A stretch of DNA of 64,000 bases, from the NCBI RefSeq assembly GCF_047948215.1, contig NC_134460.1, positions 124,137,324 to 124,201,323 of the forward strand. The letters run 5' to 3'. Position 1 is the stretch's first letter, and the number at the start of each line of letters is the position of its first letter. A model generated the notes under the pieces. That model had not been told where the DNA came from. It was given only the letters and a program-made list of their open reading frames with translations, and did not search any database. The DNA comes from Lycorma delicatula. Taxonomy: Eukaryota; Arthropoda; Insecta; Hemiptera; Fulgoridae. Both the position numbers and the translations under genes were made by a program. Positions 36,886 to 47,702 of the stretch are shown in pieces.

Positions 36886-37453
36886 GTTTTTGTCTGTTAC
36901 TTCTACCTGGGATCGTACCTGCTTTGAATACGACGAACACACCCCCAGGAAAATCAGGGGGAATTCACACCTGCACTTCTTCCACAATCTTTGTACAGAT
37001 AATTCTCACCAACATTTTCGATACCGTTTGCCACTCTCCTACCTTTGCCGCATAGTCCACAAGATATTATCCAGGGATAAGCATGCCGAATTCTCTTAAG
37101 ATTGTTTCCTTGTGCTGCAAGTACCGGTCACATTTGAACACGGTGGGTTCTGCGACGTCCTTCCTTCCGCAATAATCACACTTAGCTGACCTGGCCGAGG
37201 CGGAGTGATATATGTCGAAAGCCGAACTTTCGAAGATGACCTCCGGTAATGCCCATAAGGGCTAAAAACTGAGAAGGTGGCACAGGGTGTATTCCGCTAC
37301 GGGGGTGAGAATGAGAATCTCAATAACCGCGCGCACAGGTACACTTTAAAATCACTGTGACCGGTAGGTCAACTCGTAACCCAGTTCCCCGTACTTCCGA
37401 TCAAGCCATCTCAAGCAATAGATCCATCTGTCCTTTGTCGACTGATCCCATGC
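36886..37453 (-). mobile_element. R1-like LINE copy C, nested, with 9-bp target-site duplication
   Basis: Minus strand from 37453: WDQSTKDRWIYCLRWLDRKY and GELGYELTYRSQ (the R1 'WDxSTKGRWTxxLIPNL' block), then shifted CDYCGRKDVAEPTVFKCDRY (about 37130-37190), a zinc-knuckle region in which the usual His is not clear. After that come LREFGMLIPG and a short A-rich end (complement of gtttttgtctgttac). The insertion is flanked by ctttagcta at 36877-36885 and 37454-37462. Plus-strand frames here are shadows. It is 5' truncated, as is normal for LINEs. Confidence 0.8.
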
Positions 37454-37765
37454 CTTTAGCTAAGTAGAATACGAGTTCTGTCTTCTGTATTCTGGATATC
37501 TGATGTCGCACTTCCAGTGAATTCCAACTGATCCATTTTCCTAGATATTTAAAGCGTTCCATCTTCTCAAAATTCTGACGATTGACTTCTAAATTTGTCA
37601 AAGACTTCTTAATATTGGTCATGATTTTAGTTTTTTGAAGGAGATTTTAAATCACATTTTAGACGCTTGTTTTTGTCGTTCTTTGATTTATTCTTTAGTT
37701 AAAAGAGCCATCTCATTTTCAAACGAGAGAAATTACCCCTCAATTCTTTTTTCCCTATTTAAATT
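37454..37765 (-). mobile_element. LINE RT remnant, 5' part of the interrupted element
   Basis: Minus strand: degraded MALLTKE-like text near 37700-37720, then KIMTNIKKSLTNLEVNRQNF (about 37560-37630), MERFKYLGKWISWNSLE (about 37510-37565) and RIQKTELVFYLAK (about 37455-37495). FKYLG is the conserved RT thumb block. It runs straight into LAKEIYYNKKSLSW on the other side of the R1-like insertion once the duplicated target site is counted once. Confidence 0.8.
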
Positions 37766-38475
37766 CTTTATGTTTAAGTTCTTCTTTCATTCCCTGACAA
37801 GCTCCTCAAGTCTGCATTATTAAAAATATTTTCTATTAATAATTAAACGATTGTTTTTATCAAATTAAACTGTAACTTTTATAACCGCAATTTTTTACGC
37901 CAAGTAATCATACATAACTACAAAGATTATAATTATTACGGAATATATTAAATTTTAAAACCACCAAAGCAAGTATTAAATTCGGTTTATCTATTTCACA
38001 ATCTAAATGAAAAATGATTTATCATTTTGTAGCTGACATCTTCAGCGGTGTAATTCATAAAAACTACAGCATTTTTTGGACTATTGGGGGTAAAAAAAAA
38101 ATGGGGAAAATGAAAAAAGAGACCATATTATTAGACATTCGAACACCGTGAGATATACACATTATAACAATTATACGAGTAGATATAATCCAAATCCAAC
38201 ACATCATTCAAACACGTTTACATATATATATACCAATTCAAAATAGCAGCCAAGAGTAACATCAACTGACGCCAGTGGAAGAGCAGCAGCATTAGTCCCT
38301 GAAAATGTCCACAAAGACGATTAAAGACTAGAAGTTAGATTACACTATAAAATTTCTTTTGGTTTTTCATTATAAAATTTTATATTTCTAAATAAACACC
38401 GCAATACCATGAACTAAATCATAGAAAACTGAAATTACGGAATTCAAGAATTCTAATTTATAATAAATTTAAAAA
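37766..38475. other. AT-rich stretch, nothing recognised
   Basis: No open frame or repeat recognised. Confidence 0.5.
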
Positions 38476-39157
38476 AATCTGATCTAAACATCACATTAAT
38501 TTCTTGTACGCCTATTAAATAACATATACACATTTTTTTAAGAATGAAAAATACATAAAATTTTATTTCATTAATAACTTCTGATATTTTTCTTTTTTTA
38601 AATTGTTATTATTGAATTATTATTTATGTTTTTTTTTACAATCAGAGGTTAATAATTATATCAATATATTTAAATTAAAAAAAAGTTAAAAAAAAAAAGA
38701 GATGGAAGTCTGATTCGAACCGATGTGCCTTCACCTTGTAAAATCCAAATATTTCATTAATTAAAATTTTATTTAGCTATACTTCTGGAACCAATGAAAA
38801 TAAGTATTACTTACGATATATCGTTGAAAAGTTCTCAATGAAGACTTATTACTGCAGTTAAGAAAAAGTCCAATTTTTTTTGGATTTTGGGCTTTTTTTG
38901 GACAGTCAATTGCAATCAAAAGGGGAGGTGCACAACTAGATGTCACAACAGTCCTAAATCCAAAATTTCAACATCCTACGACTGATCATTTTTGAGTTAT
39001 GCGAGGTATATAGGTACGTACATCCTTACGTACAGACATCACGCCGTAACTAATCAAAATGAATTCAGGCATGCTCGAAATGGATATTTCCGTAGAAATC
39101 TGAAAACCGAAATTTTTCGCGATCTTAATACTTCTTTTACTTCGTACAAGGAAGTAA
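38476..39157 (-). repeat. Family A repeat, copy 6 (full length, inverted)
   Basis: Plus-strand text is the complement of the family. It has ttcttgtacgcctattaaat (38503-38522) at the 3' end, the B-box complement gattcgaaccgatg (38711-38724), the hairpin words at 38860-38900, gcacaactagatgtcacaac (38930-38949) and acgtacatccttacgtac. The head complement acttcgtacaaggaagtaaa ends at about 39157. Confidence 0.85.
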
Positions 39158-39639
39158 AAAGAAGCAAGCATTGTAATTTTAACCGAAGTATTATCTTGCT
39201 GAGAATATATATCGTTTAACTATCTTTATTAATGTAGAAGGAAGTCAGTTAATTTCATAAGTTCTTTTTTTTTTAATAAAAAAACAAGAAATTTTAAGGA
39301 CGTAAAGAAATTGCAAATATGAAAAAAGAATAAATGAAACTAAAGGACAAGACAAAGTACCAATGCGATAATTAAAAGGAAAAAACTTGTTTATATTTAA
39401 CAATTTTTTTTTATGTATTTTACTAATGTTCATTTTTTGAGGTTTATTATTTTCTTTTACAATAAATAATTGTTTAGTTTTTACGTGGTATTATTGCAAG
39501 TTGGAGAATAAGTTATGATATTATTAACTTAGTAGTTTACGCATATTATATTCTATCGTTTGGCCCATGCTTTTCGTGAAAATTTGATCTATCTCCCTGT
39601 ATGTTATATTATTTCCCAGATAAAATTCACGTGTTTTTT
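39158..39639. other. AT-rich stretch, nothing recognised
   Basis: The 62-codon minus frame at 39245-39433 is unrecognised. Confidence 0.5.
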
Positions 39640-39755
39640 AGGTAGATTTCATAAGAAAGCTACCTATTGTAATTGGTACCATGATTCGACTTCCGGAAAA
39701 TTTCGACATTCTTCGCGTTTCACACCCCTGATTCCAAAACCACCGTCAGCTCAAA

Positions 39756-39796
<41 letters not shown>

Positions 39797-40137
39797 CACT
39801 TTCTTGCGGCATAATCACTTCAAATTGTTCCTTAGAAATAACTCGTTCCAAAATCTCGGTCGAGTTCGTTAACGGTCAAAATCAGACCATGGGAATGGAA
39901 ATGGAGGGAATTTTTTATATAACAAACCCTTACGGCAAGGGTTGACCAAAATGTTTCTGGAATTGTAAGAACATGGGATTTGTCGTATGCTAACATGTGA
40001 AACTTTTTTTTCACATGCAACCATTGTCGTATTGAGTAAATTTGAAGTTTTTCTTAACTTTAATGTGGAAATCTTTTTTATCCCCTACTTAGCGCCGGTG
40101 AAATCTACTTCCACCTGCCAAAGGGGATTTTTTTAAC
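39640..40137 (+). repeat. Family C repeat, copy 2
   Basis: Same block order as 26761-27560 but shorter. The middle of the earlier copy (about 27060-27300) is missing here, so aaatggagggaatttttt at 39900 runs directly into ttacggcaagggttgaccaa at 39929. An (AT)n tract at 39762-39793 replaces the perfect palindrome of copy 1. Confidence 0.7.
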
Positions 40138-43100
40138 TACAATCTTCTCAATTTAACCTTCTTAATTTTACTGAACTTTGATACGTTTTCATTCCTTGTA
40201 AATTCGGGACGCAAATCTTAATCGATTTTGACAAAACTTCGTGGAGTGTTGTAAACGTAATGGGAATACAGCCCTATTGGTTTTCAAGTGAATCGGTTCA
40301 CAGGAACCGGAGTTAGAGCCAGAAACGGGGATTTTGGTTACATTTTCAACTTTATTTTTCGTTTTACTGGGTGCATTTGTTTTTATATTTTCCTAAGAAT
40401 AGATTTTTTTAAAAGATAAGACTGGTTTATACAAATTTGCGCATCAACTGTTTTATACAAAGCATATGTAGTACTGGTGAAGAATACAAAATACTCATCT
40501 TTATACTGTCATGGGTAAATAAATTATAATATATACCAAATTAAATGTTTAATTACATGCCACTAGAAATATTTTTCTTGATTAAATTTTGATATCCTAA
40601 CCGAGAAACTTAAATACTTAAACATTAACGCAATATATGTTATTTGTTTTAGCGATATGTTAACAATATGTTAACGATATATATTAATAATGATATATAT
40701 TAATATGTTAACGATATGTATCGGGAAGAAAGGATCTTTTCTTTACTTTTTGGAGTCTCCTGAACACGATTCTGCAATGTTTAGGTACATATGTATATAC
40801 GAATTTAAAATATATTTTCGACCGCTCTACCGAACGAAAATATTAATTGATTTTGACGAAACTTGGTAGGTTGATGCAAACCTACAGATTTTCAAGCGAA
40901 TTGGTTCACAGAAACCGGAGTGGGAGGCAAAAAACTGGGTTTTTTGGTATATCTTCAAGGTTAACTAAAACCGGAAATCCGCTCTTCTGACTCTCTATCT
41001 GCCACAGAGTTTTTTTTTTAAATTGTGATATGAAACAAATTCACTCCGTAAAAATAAATGGTTTTAAAAATGGTTGATGTCATTTTATTAAATTTAATGT
41101 TGCTTTAAACTAACTTCAATGTTGTCATTCAAAAAAGAGTCCCCATTTTGTTACGCAAGCTTTGTTATCAGTGAGAGAAATAATAAACAAAAATAATTAA
41201 TAAATCAGTGAAATAAGCCTAAAATTATCTATAAAAAAAATTAACACTAATTTAATCTGTACATTTTTTCATTAATATTTTTGTTTATGACCATGCTTTT
41301 TAAAAACCCGCACTCGCATGCATTCGATACGTATCTTGATAAAACATACGTACTATTTTGAAATCATCTTTTCAGTTTGAATAATTTTAAAAACGTTCAT
41401 ATTTTTCACTTTAAAAATTGGCGTTCTCTAACTGTCATATTTTTTATTTTAAACTATCATGTTCTAGGGTATTCACCAGATTAATGCAAAACGTTTGATA
41501 TCGGTACAGCCGTTCTAAAGTTACCAGTCCACAAACGAACACACTATTCAAATACGCTACAGGCTACACACACTATTCATATAATTACATACTATTCAAA
41601 TACGCTACAGTTTATTGCACATTTAGCTCGAATTTTATTTCTCTATATCTGTCGGTTACGGCGTATTATTTTTTTCGATTTCTCCGTGTCGTTAAATAGC
41701 ATTACACGCCTATTTGCTGAGATAACATGTCCTCATATTCTCCTCTTTCTCTCAGCCAATCAGAACTAGCAACTTGATTTCATCATCATACAGTGTTACC
41801 CAACCGTTACCGTCAACTTTTTTTTAATTCTTAGTCCTAGTGCTGGATAAAAGTTTTGTATGGAAATTTCTTGATAAGTTGACCGTTAAAATTTTCCAAT
41901 TACAGAATTTTATTTCCATTTTAATTGTACTATTGGATAAAAAATTTAAACTTTAACATTGGATAAATGACATTCCCTGCTCTTTTGGTAATTCAAATAA
42001 GAGAATATTATTATAAAAAATGACCCGCATCCCCTCTTAAATTCGAAGAATTGGTTTTACGTTAAACTTGTTTTGATGTCGCCGGTATATATCAGAATAT
42101 CATAGGCGTAAAAAACACAAACAGTTCACGACTTAATCGCCTTTATGTTTTTAACAGTTTCAATGTAATTTATAAATAAGACTCCAAATTTTATAGAATC
42201 ATTTTGTTTCGAGGATCTATTAAATATAGATTACATTTATGTATTTGGCGTAAATGTGGGCCGACATTATTTTTTCTGTTGCCATAGGATTTCTGAAAAA
42301 TCTATAAAATCCTATTATTTTACCAATATCCTTACCTTAAATCCTTTTACTCATCAAAATTTAAATACGCTTTTATATTTTTAACCTAAACGAATCGAAT
42401 TTCGACATGTCTTTACTAAAAGAAAAATGTTTCTGTCTGTTTCCTTTTGAAAACAAGATTATTTTATATAGCGTGGCTTGCACTTAAAAAAAGTCTTCTT
42501 TTCTTTTCTAACGTACTCTTTCTTGGGAAAGCCGAATATTCATGGATTTCGGTAGATCTAGGAGGCAGCTTGTACTTTCTATTGGTAAAGACTTCGTAAA
42601 GAGAATATTTCTTTTAAGTGGAGACAATGAATTTAAAGATTATTTCACGACATAAATACGTGCGTTATTTAATTTTTTTATACTGTTTTTTCCAAACCAA
42701 ATTTATGATCTCTGACCACTAAACGAAATTCGTCGAAAGTGCTATTTTTTATAGGGTTCACTGTGCACATTTGATTCTCGTTCTGGATTTTAGAATATAT
42801 TTTTTAATGGCTTTTAAATATGACGATTGCTATTTTTGCAATATATTTAATATCTAATTAAAAACTGAAGAGGATTTGAGAAAATGAAAAAAATAATTTA
42901 AAAAAAATGATAATAGCAATGTATGTTGATTGAACACTGAAAACAGTGTTTTCGTTATAATCTGTCCTAGCTTTTTATTATTTCTGTGACGCTTATTAAG
43001 CACCTAATGTACCAGAAATATATCAGTTAGATTGGCTTTCTTGAGATGAATAGTGTTTAATTTTTCTTTCGTTAATTTTTTTTTATATAATGCATATTTT

Positions 43101-43630
43101 ATGCCCATCTATTTTGGGAGGAAAGATGTGACTTCTAGAAGAAAAAAGGAAGAGAAATTAGAAAACACTGATTCAGTATTTATCCTCATTAATTTATAAA
43201 TGTAAAAATATGTTGATATTTTCTAATTAAATCACGCAATATCAAATGGTTCAACGAATTTCAATAAAATTTTAGATACTGTAGAATTACCCAGTGGTTT
43301 TTTAATCCCAATATTTGTAAAATTTCCGAGGAAAAATCTACAAGCATTGAAAACAGTTTAATCACGCTTCAACGGCTGAGTAAATCTGAATGAAATTCTC
43401 GGTACAAGTAGTTCAAACTATTTTAGAATGTTATGAATTTTATAACATACGTATGTATGTATACAACTGTGGTATTTGTAAGTTTCTCTAATATGATAAA
43501 AGCAGATTACTTTTACTTTTAACGTAATAAGTAAAACTCTGCTTGAATATATATTCAAATCGTTTTATTAATAATTATTTATTTATTAACGAATAAACAT
43601 AATTACTAACGTTTTAATTATTATTATTAT
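40138..43630. other. AT-rich stretch with internal repeat traces
   Basis: Two related segments, 40170-40340 and 40830-40960, share 'ttgattttgacgaaactt', 'ttttcaagtgaat' and 'ggttcacaggaaccggagt', so a small dispersed repeat is present twice. Simple tatgttaac/atatatta words occupy 40640-40720. A 20-base duplication, actattcaaatacgctacag, lies at 41543-41562 and 41591-41610. No gene supported. Confidence 0.45.
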
Positions 43631-43800
43631 CGTGACGGAGTAGTAACGTCTTGGCCTTTCATCCGGAGGTGCCGAGTTCAAATCCCGCTCAGGCATGGTA
43701 TTTTTTCTCACGCTACAAAATTCATTTTTCATTCATCCAGTAACTATAAGTGGGCATAAGCCTGTTTTGTTGCTATGTAAAATAATTTAAATAAAATTAT
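43631..43800 (+). mobile_element. tRNA-Glu-derived SINE
   Basis: The head has an A-box-like gtagtaacg, the anticodon-arm cttggcctttcatccggagg, and a B box gagttcaaatcccgc (43674-43688), then ggcatggtatttttt and tcacgctacaaaattc as in the 47-kb SINEs. The 3' part (ggcataagcctgttttgttg) differs from them. It ends in ATT repeats that also precede the head. Confidence 0.75.
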
Positions 43801-43814
43801 TATTATTATTTTCC

Positions 43815-44410
43815 TTTTGTCTCGGAGATATTTCACATCCGGAACTCCAGTACGAGGGACCATTGAGGCATACCTCATTCAGTGCTGTGTCACATTTAAC
43901 ACAGTCCGTACACTGCTATAAACATCTCTAGAATCACCGACCTTTGGGCTTTTGAATTATGAGTTTAGGATTCAGGTCTACCTTTTCTATGCGCTTCTTC
44001 AAATTTTAATTAATTATTGCAGTTGCCGTTATCACAACAGGAATGATTTCTACTGAGCTCAGTCTGTAAATTTCCTTATACTCTATTGCAAGAGGGTTGT
44101 ACTTGGTTATTTTTATCTGGTTGAAACTTATTAATATTGTGATCAGATAAGTGAGTGGCGTCAATGAGAAGAACAGTCTTTTCTCTAACGTTGTGGAGAA
44201 CTACCACTTTTAAACCGAGCCCTGGTTGGTACAACATACTTGAGAAAGGGTTCATGGCTAGGCAGAACCAAAGGAAACTCAAAGTATCGCCCTGAAAAAT
44301 TCTGCATTGTATTGGGATTGGTGTTGACTTATTTCCTCCTTCAGGGAGTCTACACACCATGAACTCATTAACTTCTTAAGAAGATCAACGATATGTTGAA
44401 TGAATGCCGT
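43815..44410 (-). mobile_element. LINE RT remnant with palm motif, catalytic box lost
   Basis: The minus frame 44360-44076 reads NKSTPIPIQCRIFQGDTLSF (RT block 'KRGIFQGDSLSP') and FCLAMNPFSSML. Later comes LLIDATHLSDHNI, where the YMDD/YADD-like box ('LLYMDDLKL') has become IDAT. Downstream (about 44000-44045) a shifted frame gives IPVVITATAI, matching the 'IIPVVIGATG' C-terminal block of R2-type LINEs, then shifted Cys-containing text to 43830. It is not the R1-like family seen elsewhere in the window. Confidence 0.7.
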
Positions 44411-44653
44411 ATATTTCTAAAACGTGTAATAGCCAACTATATGATATCAAGCCATAGGCCTTCTGACAGATTCCTCTCCCTTTTCATTACCTGCCACACT
44501 ATTGCATCTAGACTAACTGTTCCTTTCAACCTCATCAAATATTAATAGCAGACTTATTATTATTATTATCGTCGTCATCGTTTTCTCCCTCATTATCTGC
44601 TAATTAAATAACCTACATCATTTTTCTACCTAAACCGAAAACATCAGTTCTCT

Positions 44654-44659
<6 letters not shown>

Positions 44660-44711
<52 letters not shown>

Positions 44712-44792
44712 TCTCTCTCTCTCTCACACACTCACTCACTCACTCACTCACTAACTCTCTATGCACGCGCATGCGCGCGCGCGCGCACACTT
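44660..44792. repeat. Compound (CT)n/(CA)n/(CACT)n/(CG)n microsatellite
   Basis: ct repeats (44663-44725), ca, cact units (44730-44752), then gcgcgcgcgcgcaca to 44792. Confidence 0.95.
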
Positions 44793-44845
44793 TTCGTGGG
44801 TACAGTTTCTGCATGAATATAATTAGCAATAAAGCAATCAAAACT

Positions 44846-45242
44846 ACTTACACAGGTACATTAAAACCTTGATCACATAGTTATTTCTATGGCTAAACCA
44901 TCAATCATGAGCTTTTGTCGAAATATATATTTTTTTTATTGTAAAATTAATTTTTATTTTAAAAATGATTAAGTGGGATAAATTAAAAATATACTATATT
45001 TATGATTTATGTATGGGTGAAAAACAATAAATATTTTTTCTTTATTCTCTGTTTGTGTTAAATTTATTTAAAAGAATGGACAATGTATATATGAAAATAT
45101 TTTTAACTTATTTGTTAAACAAATATGTTTCAAAATGTATTATCAAAATATACTATATTAGAAATTATTCTGAAAAAACTCTGATGATGATACCTAGACA
45201 TCGAAAGCACTAGGCGAATAACTTTTTAATGTACCTGCGTAG
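44846..45242. repeat. Candidate small element with 18-bp inverted ends
   Basis: tacacaggtacattaaaa at 44849-44866 and ttttaatgtacctgcgta at 45224-45241 are inverted with one mismatch, about 395 bases apart. Near the right end, gatgatacctagacatcgaa and aagcactaggcgaataa read like a retroelement 3' end. No coding frame. Tentative. Confidence 0.4.
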
Positions 45243-45894
45243 ATATTAATTTCTTATTTTATGTATATATATATTTTTTAATTTAAAAATGTCAGAACAC
45301 ACAACATAGATGACCATTTTTACCACGTTCAGATGATTATGAATGAAATCTTAATAAGAAATTCTATCTGTCTGTAAGGCAACGTATTATACTAAAAAAA
45401 ATTAGTGTTAAAATTTAAAAAAAATTAAATCTTAAAATTCTTTTACAAAGTTTTTTAATATACTTACATAAATCTATTGATTGAAAAAATGTTGGTCCCT
45501 TTGAAAAGTTTTTAATCAAGCTTAAGGTAAACTTATCTGTAACCCTCCTAACAAAATATGAAAGAACTGAGAACCAATTATCAAAAGGAAGTAATTTTAC
45601 GATTTTAATAAAAGGTGATGTAAGCCTTTTGGATTTTAGACCTAGTATTAAACAATAATTGGCTATGAGATTTTATAGCATTCCCTTTTAGGTGTAGAGA
45701 CATAATTTGAGATATTCGTAAAAAAAATATGAATAAAACAAAAAGAAATTTTCAAAATAATAATTACAATCTGTAATTAGTAACGTCACAACTCATTTTA
45801 AAAAAAAAATTATTTATTTATATAATAAATCTTTTCAATTGCAGCATAAAAACGATAGATTATAAGGAATGGTACATGTAATACATCAAATCTA
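45243..45894. other. AT-rich stretch, nothing recognised
   Basis: No open frame or repeat recognised. Confidence 0.5.
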
Positions 45895-46645
45895 TAGTTT
45901 TTCTCCCCCTCTCCACTGGGCCGGACCTACAGTTAAGTATAACACATTCCAGAGGAGTGTCCTATACTCTAACAGGCCTTCCGGTTTACCGGCTTAACAT
46001 CCGGAATGACAGGTCGGCCCGACATTCGGATATTACTCTGCGACTGCCTCAAACCCCCAGAGTGGGATGCCCCACACCGGGAACACCCCGAGTGGAGCAT
46101 CCCCTCCGGCAATCGGTCTTCTTCGCTCGGGGATTCGAAAGTCCCCGTGCCTTATAGCTACCGCTCACCCGTGAAAGCACGAGCGAACGGCAGCTCTGTA
46201 GGGGGCTGACCCTTATCCCTGACCCCTCCCGATCCTTCTCCTGAAGAACGCTCGTCACGAATCCTGCGGTGGTATCAAAATTCTTGGAGCTCCGCTACAT
46301 CGTGCCGTTGAGGTTCTCCACGTTGAGCAGCCCGGTAATCGCCGAGCAAGCTAGGCGGTATTGTTCCCACTGCGGGAACCAGAACACCACGTTTTCCTGG
46401 GAATCCTGGTCGCCACAGTACGCGCCGACGACCACATGGCCGGTCAGGAATTGAGTGGGCCAGTAGTTCAGTTCACGAAACCCCCGACCGGCTCACGGTA
46501 AAGCGGTGCGTCCACCTGCCTTCGGTGGGCGCATCCCACCTAGCTTGCCAATCTCGGAACGTCGCATGTATGTCCCCCTGGGCACTCCCCGGTAACCCAA
46601 CACTCGAGCCTCTGCCAGCTGCTGAAGAGATTGCTGCTGGTGTGT
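45895..46645 (-). mobile_element. R1-like LINE 3' end, copy D
   Basis: Minus strand: WQARWDAPTEGRWTHRFT (about 46495-46550), then NYWPTQFLTGHVVVGAYCGD (about 46410-46475), NVVFWFPQWEQYRLACSAIT (about 46335-46400, the Cys/His end 'EHVFFECPQWEQYR'), LLNVENLNGTM (stop), and SSKNFDTTAGFVTSVLQEKD (about 46225-46290). This is the R1 ORF2 C-terminus. The GC-rich 3' UTR (46200-45905) matches copies A, B and E. Two frameshifts and at least one stop. Plus-strand frames here are shadows. This is the best preserved R1-like copy. Confidence 0.85.
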
Positions 46646-46940
46646 GTGCCCTGATAATTCAAAAACTACTTTTCGATTTTGCTGAAAATTCACAATATAT
46701 TATTATTTGTCCCGGAAATGATTGCATGTTATTAGTTCCATATGTTGAAGACCGTTTGAAAAAGACATTGAAAATTTAAAAATACAGACCATCCATTACA
46801 TAATAATTGTCTGAGGAAGTCGATATTGACATAGACAACGATCAATATAGAAAGTGACAATCGATATAGACGATAAATCTCGATAGACGCGTATAAAACG
46901 ACTTTAAATTTAGTAAAAGAAGTTTTAGTTTATTCATTTA

Positions 46941-47107
46941 CGCCGGTCTCTGTGGCGCGAGTGGTAGCGTCTCAGACATTCATCCGGAGGTCCCGGGTTT
47001 GAATCCCGGTCAGACATGGAATTTTCACACACGCTACAAATCATTCATCTCATCCTCTGTAACAATACCTAACGGTGGACGCGGAGGTTAAACAAAAAAA
47101 CAAAAAG
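46941..47107 (+). mobile_element. tRNA-Glu-derived SINE
   Basis: A box tggcgcgagtgg (46952-46963), anticodon arm gcgtctcagacattcatccg, B box gggtttgaatcccgg (46996-47010), then agacatggaattttcacaca. The 3' module taacggtggacgcggaggtt leads to the A-rich tail aacaaaaaaacaaaaa. Full length or nearly so. Confidence 0.85.
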
Positions 47108-47543
47108 GTTATTCATTTACAATTCTTTTTTATGATTTATATAGTAACGAGATTGGGGAGGATTGAACTTCGGTAAAATTCCGGGGATCATAAGAATTAA
47201 ATAATGAAAATTCATAATGTATTAATATTGTACCACTTATTGTTATCGTAATATTATCCGTTTCATTGTTTTCGTAAATTACAAAAATGGAAAATAAACG
47301 TAAATAATAATATTAATATTTATATATAAGATAAAATTTTTTTTATTAAAAAAATAAATAAATAAATTTTGGTGGTCGACCTAAATATTGGTCGACACAC
47401 AATTCCAGCCAAGGGAATGAGAGAATACGAGAGCAAATTTAGCAATAGCAAAACACTGCCGGATCTGCTAGTTTTAAACAAAATGGTTTATTTTTTGGGT
47501 AATCAAGGCTTATTGACAGAAAAGGAAAATGTGTTTAAAAAAA
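47108..47543. other. Spacer between two SINEs
   Basis: A 77-codon frame starting at 47369 runs into the next SINE and is unrecognised. Otherwise AT-rich. Confidence 0.45.
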
Positions 47544-47702
47544 ATCCTGCCGTGGCGCGAGTGGTAGCGTCTTGGCCTTTCATCTGCAGGTCTCGAGTTT
47601 GAATCCCGGTCAGTCATGGAATTTTCACACCCTATAAAATTTTCATTTCATCTCAACCTCTGAAGCAATATCTAACGGTAGTCCCGCTGGCTAAAAAAGA
47701 AA
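47544..47702 (+). mobile_element. tRNA-Glu-derived SINE
   Basis: Same family and orientation as the copy 600 bases upstream. A box tggcgcgagtgg (47553-47564), cttggcctttcatctgcagg, B box gagtttgaatcccgg (47596-47610), cagtcatggaattttcacac, and the 3' module ctaacggtagtcccgctggc with an A-rich end. Confidence 0.85.

Noticed and set aside
36890..37099. 69-codon plus-strand frame
   Set aside because: Shadow of the R1-like copy C, which reads sensibly on the minus strand.
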